In this document: positions 35,624 to 48,042 of the stretch, one piece after another
Position numbering within the stretch: position 1 is the stretch's first letter
Layout: the number at the start of each line of letters is the position of its first letter
NCBI GenBank assembly: GCA_000787465.1
Contig: JSYX01000162.1
Coordinates: 1 to 61,357, forward strand
Length of the DNA: 61,357 nt
From: Thermomucor indicae-seudaticae
Lineage: Eukaryota; Mucoromycota; Mucoromycetes; Mucorales; Lichtheimiaceae
Direction: 5' to 3'
Position numbers and translations under genes: made by a program
Notes under the pieces: generated by a model
The model's input: only the letters and a program-made list of their open reading frames with translations
Told to the model about the DNA's origin: nothing
The model's database searches: none

Positions 35624-36771
35624 ATGGCCCTCAAGCTTTATACCCTTTCCGAAGTAGCGAAGCATAACAGCGTCAAGTCATGCTGGGTTTTGTTCGAAGG
35701 AAAGGTGTATGACGTTACGGAGTTTATTCAAGATCACCCGGGTGGCGATGACTTGATCCTAAAGTATGCTGGTCAAGATGTTTCTTCGGTCATGAAGGAT
35801 GTTCTTGAGCATGAGCACTCGGAAGCTGCATACGAAATCTTGGAAGGGTACTGCATTGGACGAGTTTCAGGCGAGGGAAAGCAGAAGACTAGTACGGAAG
35901 ATGATGACGACGAGGAGGAAGAAGAAGATTACACCCGAGACGACTTTCATCCAAAGGCCACCAATTTAGCAATGGATGTCAAAAAGAACCAGTTTCTCGA
36001 CTTACGGAAACCGCTTATTCCTCAAATGCTGCGGGCCAACTTTACAAAGGAGTTTTACCTGGAACAAGTACACAAGCCTCGGTATCTTCCACAGCCTGCT
36101 CAGTTTTTCGGTCACTGGCTCTTGGAACCATTGAGTAAGACGGCGTGGTATGTGGTGCCCATCATTTGGCTCCCGGTCGTCGGATACCAGTTCAAGCTAT
36201 CGCTGGACTATGGCATGCCTCTAGTGACCACACTTTGCTTTGCATTGGGTATCCTTATTTGGACTCTTTTGGAATACGGCTTACACCGGTTCTTGTTCCA
36301 TGTCGATGAATGGCTGCCAGAGCATCAATTGGCCTTTACGCTCCATTTTACGCTTCATGGTTTCCATCATTATCTGCCAATGGACAGGTAAGATTCTTGT
36401 CTTTTCAGCCAAGTGGTCTGATTTTTTTTTTTTGGGCAATTAACTCAAATCAATTTGGGGACAGATTACGACTGGTCATGCCACCTGCTCTGAATTGCTT
36501 CATTTCATATCCACTAACTCGACTGGGTCATCTATTGTTTCCGCCAGTGATGGCACACGCTATCATATCCGGTGGTTTCTTCGGCTACGTTCTATACGAC
36601 TGCATCCATTACTATCTTCACCACGCAAATGTGTTCAAGATCCATTTCCGCGAGATGAAAAAGTATCATTTGGCACACCATTATAAGAACTACGAGTCAG
36701 GTTATGGCATCACGTCCAAGATTTGGGACTATGTCTTTGGTACCGTCTTGCAATACACCAAAGAACAGTGA
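35624..36771 (+). CDS. SCS7: fatty acid 2-hydroxylase (Scs7/FA2H), cytochrome b5 fusion
   Basis: Two exons (35624-36387, 36465-36771) give 356 aa. The enzyme adds the 2-hydroxyl group to the very-long-chain fatty acid of ceramide in the ER. The N-terminal cytochrome b5 domain (about 3-83) has the haem motif DHPGGDDLIL and the second histidine region LEHEHSEAAYEIL. An acidic linker (EDDDDEEEEED) follows. The hydroxylase domain has at least two hydrophobic pairs and the histidine clusters LHRFLFHVDE, HFTLHGFHHYLPMD, YDCIHYYLHHANV and KKYHLAHHYKNYESGYGI, which bind the di-metal centre. All expected clusters are intact. Length is close to yeast Scs7 (384 aa). It converges on the HMG-CoA lyase gene, with 186 bp between stops. 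Confidence 0.95.
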
Positions 36772-36957
36772 TAATCCTCGTCACCCAATTATCATCACCT
36801 CGCCCCACCCCACTCTATACACTCTATCCCGTGCTAGTTCTTGTACACTCAAAATTATACACAATTTTGTTGTTCCGGTAATTGTTGCTTTTGTACGTAC
36901 TCTCTAAATACATAATCAACCTTTAATAGTAATAATACGGATCCGAACAAAAGCATT

Positions 36958-38294
36958 TTACAATTTCGATTCATTACGAGCACGAGCACGGGCACGAGCG
37001 GTCATTAAAGCTGCGCCCGCCCTAGAGTTAGTCTCGCGACCGAGCTGGGATGATATCCATTGACCGGTCTCTATTAACTGATCCAGGTCGACATTCGTCT
37101 CGAATCCCATGCCTTTAAGCATGTATACAACGTCTTCAGTGGCCACATTTCCTTTAGCTCCAGGTGCATAAGGACATCCGCCTGAGCCAGGCACAGTAAA
37201 GTGTTAATAATGATGACGAGGGGATATTTATAATAAGAGAAATCCTTACCAAGGCCAGCCACGGAACTGTCCACGACGCGGATACCGTACTGGGCGCAAG
37301 AAGAAGTGTTGTCAGTTATTTGGCAGGTCGACTTCTTATTGTAATATCTACCTCGAGAGCTTTAAGGATATTTGCCAAAGCCTGACCATAGGTATCGTGG
37401 CAATGAACAGCAAGCACATCAGCCGGCACTACTTTAAGGACCTCATCCAGCATACGGCTCATGGACCCAGCCGTACCGACACCAATCGTATCACCCAAGC
37501 TGATTTCATAACAACCGGCGTCCACCATCCGCTTTGCCATTTCAGCGACCTTGACTGGAGAAACTGCGCCCTCGTACGGGCAACCAAGTACACACGATAC
37601 ATATCTGAAAAAAACCGGGAATGATTAGTTCCCCTCCTCTCTCAACTGTAACTGTATAAAATAACTTTTACCCGCGGACTTTGAGACCCTGGTCCAAGGC
37701 TGCCTTGGTTACTTGACTCAATCGTTGCAAAGCTTCTTCGGTTGAACAGTTGGTGTTTTTCCGGTTAAATGTTTCAGTCACGGCTGCGAACATGGCCACT
37801 TCTTTGGCACCCGCTTCCACAGCTGCCTGGACTCCTTTCACGTTGGGAGTCAAGACCGGATACGCAACACCGGGCTTTTTCTCTATGGAAGTGAAGACTT
37901 CTCGGTTGTCTCCCATCTTTATAAACATTTAGGGGGAAACCCGCACCAAAAGATTGACGGCTTTCTTTTCTTATACCTGAGGAACCCATTTTGGGCTTAC
38001 AAAACTCGTCACTTCAATGACAGGCAGTCCTGCATTGGCCAGACGCTCGATAAGCTCAATCTTGACGGGTGCTGGTACCAGTTGTTTCTCGTTCTGAAGG
38101 CCGTCGCGTGGTCCGACTTCGACAATCTTGACAAAGTTATTGTTACTGACGGCTGCATAATGTCGCACAGCTGGTCGCAAAAGGCTCTTTGGGATTCCAT
38201 GAGTTGCGGCTGTCTCAAGGACAGAAATGTCTGCGGAATAATATACCTTGGACGAGCTTACTATCGAACGATTGAACAGGACGCGATTCATCAT
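36958..38294 (-). CDS. hydroxymethylglutaryl-CoA lyase
   Basis: Exons 38294-37977, 37916-37672, 37604-37352, 37289-37250 and 37181-36958 give 359 aa. The enzyme splits HMG-CoA into acetyl-CoA and acetoacetate, the last step of leucine degradation. The N-terminal 50 residues are Ser/Arg-rich without acidic clusters and look like a mitochondrial presequence. The TIM-barrel core has [12 protein letters not shown] (catalytic Arg and Asp), [57 protein letters not shown] and the signature [18 protein letters not shown] with its catalytic Cys. The last three residues are SKL, a canonical peroxisomal PTS1, preceded by an Arg/Ala repeat. Exon 4 is only 40 nt. Confidence 0.95.
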
Positions 38295-38919
38295 GAAGAA
38301 ATGCTAAAGAGAGGAGATTGCTTTCGGAACGGCAAAAAGATTAGTGCGCTTCTATAACAGTTTTCTCACGCTCTGCTTGCAATCAGAAGGCCAAGTTCAA
38401 CGAGGGAATGCCGTTCTGTGGGAATACTCTTACCCGACCCGTCCGTCGGCATCCATTGTCCATACTGCGTTTGACTTGTAGCTATTGGTTCATGCTGATA
38501 ATGCAAGGATATATCACAGAAGCTTCGAGGTCTTAAGTGAATCAACGGTATCCACGTTGCGCAAGATGTAGCGTCTGTAGTATATGGAGCTTTTGTATCA
38601 AATTAAAAAGCGACCGGTAGGTTGGGCTTTGCTTTCTACTATTAAAGAGCAAATATGCATGGAAGTATCTACAGCGCTAAAGGATTGTGGTATATCGACA
38701 ATTCTTCTGTTTTCACCCTGTATAAGCTACGATATCTAAACGCAGGCTTCAGTCGCTAAGGATAGACCCATGATTCTTGCTTTCAGCATGGATCGTTTAT
38801 ATACACACATACAGAGAAGCAACACATCGTGCCACAGCTGTCAGTATTGTGTAGAATGTGCAAAAAGCCCGACGCCCATTTTCCAGCAGAGCTCAAATTT
38901 TGGCTTGCACGCAACAAGA
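38295..38919. other. divergent promoter region, HMG-CoA lyase / ELP4
   Basis: About 0.6 kb. The ELP4 frame is open upstream to 38770, with an ATG there, but the sequence is unlike Elp4, so 38920 was preferred. No other gene is seen. Confidence 0.4.
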
Positions 38920-40425
38920 ATGAGTTTCAAGAGACGTCAACAACAACAGCCCAAACTACCACCCGGTTCACGGCTCAGCGCGTATAATGGACAACTTTTG
39001 ATTTCCACCGGTGTGCCGTCTTTGGACGACATTCTGGGAGGAGGACTGCCTGTGGGCACCGTCCTGCTGATCAGAGAAGATCGCGCCACAGCCTATGCCC
39101 AATTACTACTCAAATACTTTATTGCGCAAGGCATAGCTTCCGGACACCACTGTGCATTGGCCTCCAGAGACGATGATCCGTCGGCCATGTTGCGCAATCT
39201 AATGTGGCTAGCCACGTCGGATTCCGACGACGCGGACGACGAAGCGGCAGCGCGATCGAGCGCGGAAAGTGATCGGCTCAAGATCGCATGGCGGTATGCA
39301 CACTTGAAAACGTTCGAAACGACTGTCAAACCAGGTAAACATTGCTTCGCAACAAGCCAAGGAACGCGGCCGAGTGCTGAAACATACCATGTTGATAGCA
39401 CCACCACCTCCTTCCTCATTATCTTCCACAGCCAAACGCGGCTCACAGACGACAGCGGCTACCAAAGACACACCTTATTGCAGTCTGTTTGATTTGACCA
39501 AACGAATTCCCGACTCTGTTCTTGAAGAGGCAAAGACAAGCATACTGTCCAACGAGACACAAGAGGGCGACGACGATTACTTGGCTCTGGTGAACGATAT
39601 CAGGAAAGTCATACTGGAGAACCATTTTAGGTTAGTGTGTGTCATGCGCCCATTCATTCAAGGCTGGGGGAAGCTTATATGAGCGTGTACGCTACATAGT
39701 TCTGCAGTACCGGCTCCACCAAACACTTTACGGAACGTGCTACGAATAGGTATCCACTCACTGGCTTCACCAAGTTGGCGATCCAAAACTCCACACGTAA
39801 GTTGTTTTACCTTCTCGGACGGACAGATCACCGAAAAGTTCTTTTGTTGCTCAGCCCGGTTTCTGTTCTGTCGAAATATAGGATATCTATAAGTTCTTTC
39901 ATGCCCTCCGCGGTCTGTTGCGGTTCTCTTTTGGCGCTGCGGTGGTGACACTTCCTGCCTATTTATACGATGAATCACCCAACTTTATCAGACGAATCGA
40001 ACACATGGTAGACGCTGTGATCGAAGTCGAGTCCTTTGCAGGTAAAAAGCCTATCAGTTACTCGTACCGTGAGGGCTATTATAACTAAGCTGGACGATAT
40101 ATACATAGGGTCTATTGTACATAATGAAGCATCTTACACACAAAACTATCACGGATTCTTTTACGTGCATAAGCTCCCTGTACTTAATTCACTTCTTCCT
40201 CCAAGCACAAAACTGTCCGTCTTATCGGCAGGCGGCAGTAATGATCTCGCGTTCAAACTCCGACGGAAACGGTTTGCCATAGAAACGTTTCACTTACCAC
40301 CTGAAGGTGGTGTCAGTGAACGACGAACTGAGCCACGTAAAAGTGGTGAGGCCAAGGAGAATAAGATGCCGCGTCGAATTGGATGCGGTTCTTTACCAGG
40401 AAAGCAGGACCCTCTCGAGTTTTAA
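38920..40425 (+). CDS. ELP4: Elongator complex protein 4 (PAXNEB)
   Basis: Exons 38920-39334, 39399-39630, 39700-39796, 39882-40041 and 40109-40425 give 406 aa. Elp4 forms the RecA-like hexameric ring with Elp5 and Elp6 that supports tRNA wobble-uridine modification by Elongator. Diagnostic parts are the N-terminal LLISTGVPSLDDILGGGLPV, then HHCALASRDDDPSAM, LKIAWRYAHLKTFET, PYCSLFDLTKRIP, FFHALRGLLRFSFGAAVVTL and the C-terminal LAFKLRRKRFAIETFHLPPE. The second exon start at 39399 (64-nt intron) was chosen because the apparent 22-nt intron alternative is too short. A Pro/Ser/Thr insert precedes the FDLTKR block. Confidence 0.92.
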
Positions 40426-40523
40426 AAATAGCATTTTTAAAATACCGAAGTTAAAATGGGATTCGCAATTGTCATTTTTTTGACCTGCACGCCCTTCCCC
40501 TTTTTCCCCTCCAAGCCTTCATT

Positions 40524-42705
40524 ATGGCTGGTGATTTACCTCTGTACAAATCAGATCGGGGTCCACAAAACAGGAGGACGCGATCAAATAAACGTCTAGT
40601 ACTTGCTTTGGCTGCAGGAGGTATCCTTTTCCTTCTTTTCCTAAGCGCGAGGATAAACACGTCTTCTTCTTTCACTCGGACACCGGCCGATGAACTTTCG
40701 ACACGACCCGATGCAAGCACTGTTTTACCGTCACCTGCATACCAGAACCCGTCAATGTCGTCAGAAGAAGAGGAAGTAGAGGAAGAAGAACCTGGTTTCT
40801 TTCCGGTACTACAAGACAACACCTCGGAAGAGGAAGAAGAACAGCAGCAAAAGCCCAGTACAGCAGCAGCAGCGTTGTCACCTCACTCGGATCATCACAG
40901 CAAGCTACCACATCCTTGGGACGATGAAGCGTCCGAAGACATGGTTATTATCAACAACTCGAACCATTATTCGTATATCGTCATCATTGCGTCGCCAGCG
41001 TCGGCCATGTCTCGACGCAACTTGATCCGCGAGAAATACTTTGGCCTTCCCAACAATCTGATACCCTGCATGCGATACAATGCCGATGTCTTGTACAAGT
41101 TTTGGATCTATGGCGGTCCACCGAAATCGGACACGCCTGAGCGTCGTCGGTACGAAGCGGAAAAGATGGAATGGAATGATTTGGAGGAAGTATTGGTCGA
41201 GTTTAACCAATTGAACATCCTGGAATGGGTAATTTGTTTCCCTTTTTGACAACAAAAGGAGATGCCAACTGATATATACAAATGTGTAGGCCGAGTCGAC
41301 GCTTGCTGGGGAAAGAGGGATCACTTATGATTACTTGATCGTGCAAGACATCTACAGCTTTGTGCACTTGCCAACGATCAAGCGCGAACTGGATAATGGC
41401 GTGATCAGCGAAAACACCGAGTCGCCTGTGACAGTGAACGCCAACGCACCCACCAACCTTGTCTGGGGTACCTTTGGAGGCCAGGACACCGACCGAAATG
41501 CGTTTATCATTGGCGCTGCGGCTGCCAAACTTGCACTCGAAAAGAAGGACGAGATCACGCAATTCAATGCGTCCACACCGCATTTACTGTCTGCCATGTA
41601 TGAATATTATCAGTCCTTCGCGACTGTGATGGAGGACGCGGCAAATGCCGAATTTGTGGATGAGCCTGAGGCTGCTGCCGAAATCCAGGAGCAGGCGATT
41701 CCGTTGTTTGTGAGAGAAGACGGGCCTGAAGAGACGAACCGGTTTATTCGGTGGGAAAACAATGTCGAGTCTGTGCACGCAGAGGACAGTGTGGTGACGC
41801 ATATTTACCAAGACGATGAATTTGCGGAACTGGCCCGATGGACGTATCTGGAGCCGGTCATGGTGTGTCATACTCAAAAGAGGACGGGGCAGCAACAACC
41901 AGCGTCGGTTATTCCATTGGATGACGACGAAGATGTGCAGCAACAGCAGCCTGCTGTTGATGGTATGGCACTCACAACCAATCATAGTACACTCAACGCG
42001 GAATCGTCGATCGCTGTCTTGACTTCGTCGTACATTTACGATTACTGCATGGAACCGTCGGCCACCTTGGCAGCTGCGAACAAGCGAAAGTATGCCGAGC
42101 GTCACGGGCACGCGTTTGTGGCTCGATCCGCCGAATTTGCGCAGCAGCAGCAGCAGGGACGCAAGGCGGTTTGGGGCAAGATTGACGCGGTCGAGAAAGT
42201 GTTGCCGAAATATGACTGGATCTTCTGGATGGATATGGATGCCGTGATCGTGAACCAAGAACGGTCCCTGTTTACGTTGCTGGACGAACTCCGGGAACGG
42301 TATCCAGGGGGCGCCGACGCGTTTGACGAAAACGTGCATCTGATCGCATCTCGACCCACACGGGACCCCATGGTCAATGCTGGTGTCTTCTTTCTACGCA
42401 ACTCGGCATGGAGCATGAAGTTTTTGCGGGACTTGCAGGGAATGACAGAGTGGTACAATAAGGGCTCGGCTTACGAGCAGGGTGCCATGTGGGATCTGAT
42501 GCGGTTGCCAGAGAACGAACCGCACGTGTTTTTACTGGACCGTGATGACCATACCTTCAACACCTTCCCGCGGTTTTACAAGCCAGGCGACTTTGTCGTC
42601 CATTTCGCGCCGGACAAATGCCCGAATGCGGCCACGCTCAAGGGATTGGATGCGGCACGGAGAATTGAACAGGGAGAAGTGATCACTTCTTTAGACGAAG
42701 AATAA
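40524..42705 (+). CDS. type II membrane glycosyltransferase, GT31-like region plus GT34 domain
   Basis: Two exons (40524-41228, 41290-42705) give 706 aa. A short cytosolic Arg/Lys-rich start is followed by one membrane anchor (about 24-40, LVLALAAGGILFLLFL), a type II Golgi topology. After an acidic stem (EEEEVEEEEP) comes a region resembling beta-1,3-galactosyltransferases (GT31): IIASPASAMSRRNLIREKYF, FWIYGGP and YDYLIVQDIYSFVHLPTIKR. Where GT31 enzymes have a DDD metal site the sequence reads VQDIYS. The C-terminal third is a clear GT34 alpha-galactosyl/mannosyltransferase domain like Mnn10/Mnn11: AVLTSSYIYDYCM, NKRKYAERHGHAF, WGKIDAVEKVLPKYDWIFW, the DMD metal motif (550-552), NAGVFFLRNS, YEQGAMWDLM and FNTFPRFYKPGDFVVHF. 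The role is probably mannan or galactan building in the Golgi. Confidence 0.83.
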
Positions 42706-42931
42706 TAATAATAATAACAAATAGATACCATGATACTTTCTTTGTGTTTCATCATATTCATAACTCATATCGCAATAAACCATTGACAAACCCCGACAAT
42801 GTACTGTACAGTACTTTGTCCATACATAGTGAGTCTGGCTGTCCCCTAAGAAAGGCATAATATTGCAAATGATCATAAAGGAGTATATATGTTTCTTATG
42901 AACAGAACAAAAAGGAAAGACAGGGAAATAA

Positions 42932-45900
42932 CTATGGATAAACTACGGCTATCAAAGCGCGATAAGTGCTAGAATATGTGAACTGGTAGATTAACCAAAA
43001 CACCATGACTAAGAAATGATAGTCAGTATTCTATACCGTTGCCTGACATGTATCTATCTACCACTTACGGCACAGTAATGGCACCCAAAATAAAAACAGT
43101 CGCTGATCGTTTCTTTTCCTGACTTGCATCGTCTCTAGAACGCCGGAATAATAACTGTCAAAGGATGAGCTGGCTGCCGACGATGAGGCATCCGCACTCG
43201 TCGCTGAGGATGTTGAAGAAGCCGGGACAGGTGTATATGCAGAAACGTGGTGTTGCTTTCGATTGGGCCGCTGTGATGTTTCAGTTCGGGTACTACTACT
43301 GCGAGCACCCATTGCATACGCTAAAGCCATATACCATGCGAGTGTTTCTTCTGGCTCTTCACCGGTTGTGTTTTTCCGAGGATCGTTCGAGAAAAGGACA
43401 GAGACATTGGCAATCCTGGCAGTTGTTGGGCGAGACAATTGTAATAAGTGGTCGGCGATCGTTTTGAGATTAATGTCGGTGGCTTTCGTTGGTATATTGT
43501 TTTTCAGGTTTTGAAGGAAGGATGAATCAGTTGATGATGACCGTTGGTGGTGTTTTGGCTGCTGGAAATGCGACAAGGTACGCTGCATCCAATTAGCTTT
43601 ATTATTATTCGTTGATAGCTCGTTGTCAGATGATGTATCATGATCACGGACAGCTTGAGCGTCAGGTATCTCGTCCGTTGAGTTGGAATCGGTATCGTCA
43701 AGCTGCAGGTACTGAATGGATGCTACTGGTTGTTCCGTCGAGTCATGATGGGGTTCCTCCTGTATCCGTCGTAAGCTTGCCAACTCTGGTATTTCTCCAA
43801 TTGCTGGAGCAATACCAATCTCAGGATCCGCGTCACCTTCATCCAGAAGTATACGAACTAATTCCTCATGCCCCAGCCACGTTGCATAATGTAAAGCACT
43901 GTATCCATTGCGATCTGTGGCATCGACATCGCATCCAAGTTCCAGCAAAGTAAGCGTCAACTCTTCGAACCCAAGCATGGCAGCAAGGTGCAGCATGGTA
44001 TGTCCTTGCGCATTGGCAATAGACACATCGGCGGATTCCACTTCCTCGACCGTGTCCATAACCCTCAGAACTTGAATGATTTGTCTTTCCAAATCGGCTG
44101 CTGTCTGATTCTGAGACGCGTGCTGTTGCCCCCGGTTCTCGTTCCCGCCGGTCGAAGTATCCTTCGACCTGTGGTTCTGGCTGCCGCCCTGCACGATCCT
44201 CATGGCTATTTCGCGAGCGTCCTCAACCTTTCCGGTCATCTTTAAACCCACGACTTGAAGAGCAAGCTCCATTAAAGCACGGTCATTTTCGTTATAGTAA
44301 GTGAACAACATCACTTCTTGGCTATCCATAACAACAGGGTATTCTTTGAAGCAGACGACAACAGGCCCAGGTTCGGCGGCTGGTGGTAAGATACAGACGA
44401 GCGTGTTTGGAGACCAATAGTGCGTGCTGGTAGCAGGAACTTCACCGAACATGCATGTCAACCCAGGCCGGAAATTGGAGCCTAAAATCGTAACTTCGAT
44501 TCCACCAAAGGTGGGCCCTTCATTAGGAATTAACCTTTGTAGCTGTGGGCGATCCGCAGCTGGTTGAGGAGGCGGTGGTGCAGGCGACTTTTCATGAATG
44601 ATCCTTGTGTTTGCAAGAGGACCGAACAGGTCCTGGTTAAGTTGCCGCATATGCGCTGCTTGCGCAGGCGATTGTAAGAACGCGTTCATTGCCGGGTTGA
44701 TAGGGGACACCTGTGGAGTTTTCAGACTGGTTGTAGTCGCGGGTAGTAGAGGTGAATGGCCGGCTGATGGTATATCCTGCTTGTTAGCAGCATTAGGTCG
44801 AGGCTGTATCGCAAGTTGTGATGAAGATGGATTATTCGAGAATCCATTTAGTGGATACTGCAGTGGTGCTGCTCCTCCAGCGCCATTCTGCGGCGTTTGT
44901 GTGAAAGGTGGAAATACATTAATTCCCAAATTGGAGCGCTGGCTTGGTTGTTCTATATCTGTGCGAGGTCGTTTGCGTCCGGTTTTTACTTTGTTCGACT
45001 TATGGTCATCCGTTATCATAATTGGCGGAGACATGCCCGTAGCAACTCTTTTGCCCGTGTGGTCATGCATTTCAAAGTATATACTATTAAGGGAAGCGTT
45101 AGTGCTTGTTCTCTGACGTATGATGTGCGTGTGGAAGGCACACATGACGATACTTGCCAAAAGCCAACGCGTTCGTTATGATGTCTACAATAGCACGTGA
45201 TCCGTGTTGGCAGAATAGTATCACCGGAGCTAAAATCGACGACTTCAGAGCAGTTGAAGAGTAACACTTTCTGTTCCTCAAAAGCCAATGATTTCTCGTC
45301 GTCTAAAGATTGCCGCTTCTCCTCATCGGCTTCTGCTTTAATTCTGTTCTCTTTTCTACGTTGAGAGCGTTTTCGCTAGTGGGCAAGTTCAGTTTTGGTT
45401 AATCCAAATCTAGAAGCTAGCACTTACTTCTCGCTGAATACAACCTAAACAGGTGACTACTTTTCTGGAGGGATCACTGGCACAAATCACGCGAGCTCTG
45501 AGAAATAGCATTTTTTCTGGTTGTATTGGCAAAGTATTGTCTAAGCCTGAAACGTTGGCAATTCTTTCGCCGTTGGGAGCCGTCGACATAATTATTTGTC
45601 GCTTCAGTTTGTCCTTGGCAACCATATGCTCTGGCAACTTGAGATGTGACCACCACTGTGCCTTATCGCCCTCGTCTGTCACCAGCTGGATGCATAGCTT
45701 AATTTGTGTCTCCACACGAGACTTGGCTCCGTTCTGTGGGACGCCAAGGACTCGAATCTGCATGCTGCTCACGGAGACCAAGCAACAAAGAAAAAACAAT
45801 ATAGATCAGTTAGTTATGGACGATACGCCCAAGGTATCTGAAATTACCCAGTTGATCTAGCTGTCGCTGTCACAGACGGATTCAGCGTTGCTTCTGAAGA

Positions 45901-46694
45901 AATCATGGGTGGCGTGGAGACCACGGACGGACTGGCAGACGCCGTCGACCCAGTGCTGGTGGAGCCGGAAACCGTGTTACTGCGAACGAACCGTGGATTA
46001 ACTTTCAGCCCGATAATAAATCATGATCTGTCTTACATTGTACTGTTGACTTGCGCGGGATAAGAGGACGCAAGGTAATCAGTGAAATTTCGCGCCAAGT
46101 TAGGGATAGCTTGCGGAAAAGGATTATGCGCGACATTGGCAAAGAACTACCGGTTTTATTAGCTTCGATGTTGAGAGCTATTAATTGTTTGTTCTCTTGT
46201 CTCTTACTACTAACATTGTTTATCCCAGACCAAAAGGTTTGATTTCCCTCAGACGTTGGGACGGTGTTAGGTTGCAAGGGCTCGACAATGCTATTACTTG
46301 AATTTCCAGTTGAGCAAGTCGATGCATTCACTGAATCCACGAAGCTTTTTTGCTGCTGCTGCACATAAGGAGCCTGCCCTTGTTGCTCGGGTGAATGCTG
46401 CTGTGAGAATGTCATGTTCAGGTCCGCATCCGGGAAACCATCCCGCATTATCTCATCCTCGTTTTCGTCGCTTAAAGAACGCAAATGTTCTTGGTGCTGT
46501 TGGCTCTGTTGCATAAAGTACAACGGGTTATCTGGCGACAGTTGGTCGAGTTTATGGAAAAATGATTGGTCGATGAAGGGTTGTTGCAAATGCATGTTTT
46601 CGTCATGCGGTTCGCTCGTTGAGGATCCCGATGGTGAATCGCATGATTGTGGTGGATCGTCGGGCAAGTCCAAAAGAGGGCCCGAATGGGACAT
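42932..46694 (-). CDS. MGA2: Mga2/Spt23-type membrane-bound transcription factor (IPT + ankyrin)
   Basis: Seven exons (46694-46215, 46146-46037, 45979-45848, 45764-45428, 45375-45158, 45083-43069, 43008-42932) give 1122 aa. Mga2 and Spt23 sit in the ER, sense lipid saturation through their transmembrane helix, and are released by ubiquitin/proteasome processing to switch on the fatty acid desaturase gene. The conserved N-terminal domain (about 275-460) has SRVETQIKLCIQLVTDEGDK, TRITCYCRHHNERVGF and HDHTGKRVATGMSPPIMITDDH. The IPT/TIG domain is at about 610-690 (NEGPTFGGIEVTILGSNFRP). Ankyrin repeats follow at about 780-850 (QGHTMLHLAAMLGFEELTLT, NGYSALHYATWLGHEELVRI). A C-terminal membrane helix spans the last splice junction (LFLFWVPLLCLMVFWLIYQF). 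Without that final 62-nt intron the protein would lose half its helix. Intron 5 has a GC donor. Confidence 0.92.
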
Positions 46695-47637
46695 TGCAAA
46701 AAGTTAAAAGAGAAGGCGGTGAAAGAAAAGAACGGCTAAAATTCGGGTGGCACACCTTTTGGGGCACTCGCCTTTTTTGCATACGTAAGCCAATCAAATT
46801 TCGGAATCTGTTGCAATATCGCCATGTTCCTATCCATGCAGCGCCAAAGGGTTCCCAGTCTATCATGGGACCACGACGATGAGATGAACTGCCGTTATTG
46901 CAAAAGAACAGTATTATGTTTTGTTGCTGTCAATTTGTTTACGACAGAGACAGAGATGTTGGAGTCAATCTGTAGATGGAGGGTTGTCTCTGAGCGTCAG
47001 CTGGTCACGGGCCAAAGGCATATACACGGGAAAGTTCTCTACTGTGAACCAAGAATTGTTATTAAGTTTATGCTTTTTAAATGGGGCCACTACAATACTG
47101 TGAAGGAATGAGTTCTCACTTCTATACGCAGGACTCAGTTGCGTCTAGAAACTGCAGTCAAAGGGACTGAACTGATGAACATGAAGGGTATTTCCCGCTA
47201 AGTCTTTGATCCTAACTATAATTTCCAGGATACATAATCAGAGCAGCCTGTTATTGAACAGGACTGTGGGGTCCATTTATTCATGCTGCATTCGGCTTAG
47301 TGCTCAATGGCCTTTTTCTTGCAGTAGCAGGTGCTTGCGAGTTTTCACGCGGCAAATTCTGTAACACTATAAAACTTTTTAGCAACAAGACTCAATTCTG
47401 CGCTAGAGTACATTTCAATTACTAGCAAGATGTGCCTGGCTTATGAGCTAAACGTCTTGTCCAGCAATTGCTTATAAATAGCATGCGGGTGAAAGTATTT
47501 GGCTTATTGCCTTGAGGCCGGTGTATTTTGTATGTGTAAATTGATTGAAATGGCTTAGTTATACAACTGTTCCTTACGGATATCCATTCCAGAGGTCAAG
47601 GCTATAGTGAATGTTGGGACACAGATTGAATTCCTTT
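46695..47637. other. gene-poor spacer upstream of MGA2
   Basis: The MGA2 promoter plus an AT-rich stretch. Short open stretches at 46824-47111 show no domain. I see no tRNA or repeat. Confidence 0.4.
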
Positions 47638-48042
47638 AACAATGTCTTGTAATTATTTCGAATACAGTACAGCATGTCGCAGGCTACCCTCAATTTGCCC
47701 GTGAAATATGCCCGTATATTAGTCCTGCAAGGGTCGATTCATTTGGTATTGATGCGACTGCTGTTTTCGAGATCACGGCGAGTTCACGCGTAGGAGAGAG
47801 TTTTACCATATTCGACCAGTACAAGCAATCAATCTCCTCATCGACTTGGGCGGTCCAGAACAAGGAAGCGACATTGGCTGCTTTTTTTTGACTTGGAAAA
47901 GATCAAGGGGAAGTGCGCAGAGAATGGCCTTATTTTTCGGCAGCGATTAGTCTATAAACCGGACGGCTGCGTTGATCTTGTTGGAGAACTGGATCCGAGT
48001 GTGTTACTGCAGCAATTTCATTTCACGAGCAGCGTCACATAA
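47638..48042 (+). pseudogene. frameshifted coding remnant, unknown family
   Basis: A long open frame starts after a stop at about 47635 and reads through HVAGYPQFAREICPYISPAR, FEITASSRVGESFTIFDQYK and WAVQNKEATLAAFF to a TGA just after a run of eight T (47882-47889). Dropping one T would let the frame continue through LVYKPDGCVDLVGELDPSVL to a TAA at 48040. The amino acid pattern is protein-like, about 134 residues in total, but I do not recognise the family. It may be a dead gene, a domesticated element piece, or an unspliced exon pair. A homopolymer sequencing error is also possible. Confidence 0.4.

Noticed and set aside
39335..39356. A 22-nt intron in ELP4
   Set aside because: A 64-nt intron (39335-39398) in the same phase is of normal size.
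45083..45160. A start at 45160 for a 700-residue ankyrin protein
   Set aside because: The open stretch 45084-45157 is an intron, and the conserved Mga2 domain continues into upstream exons to ATG 46694.
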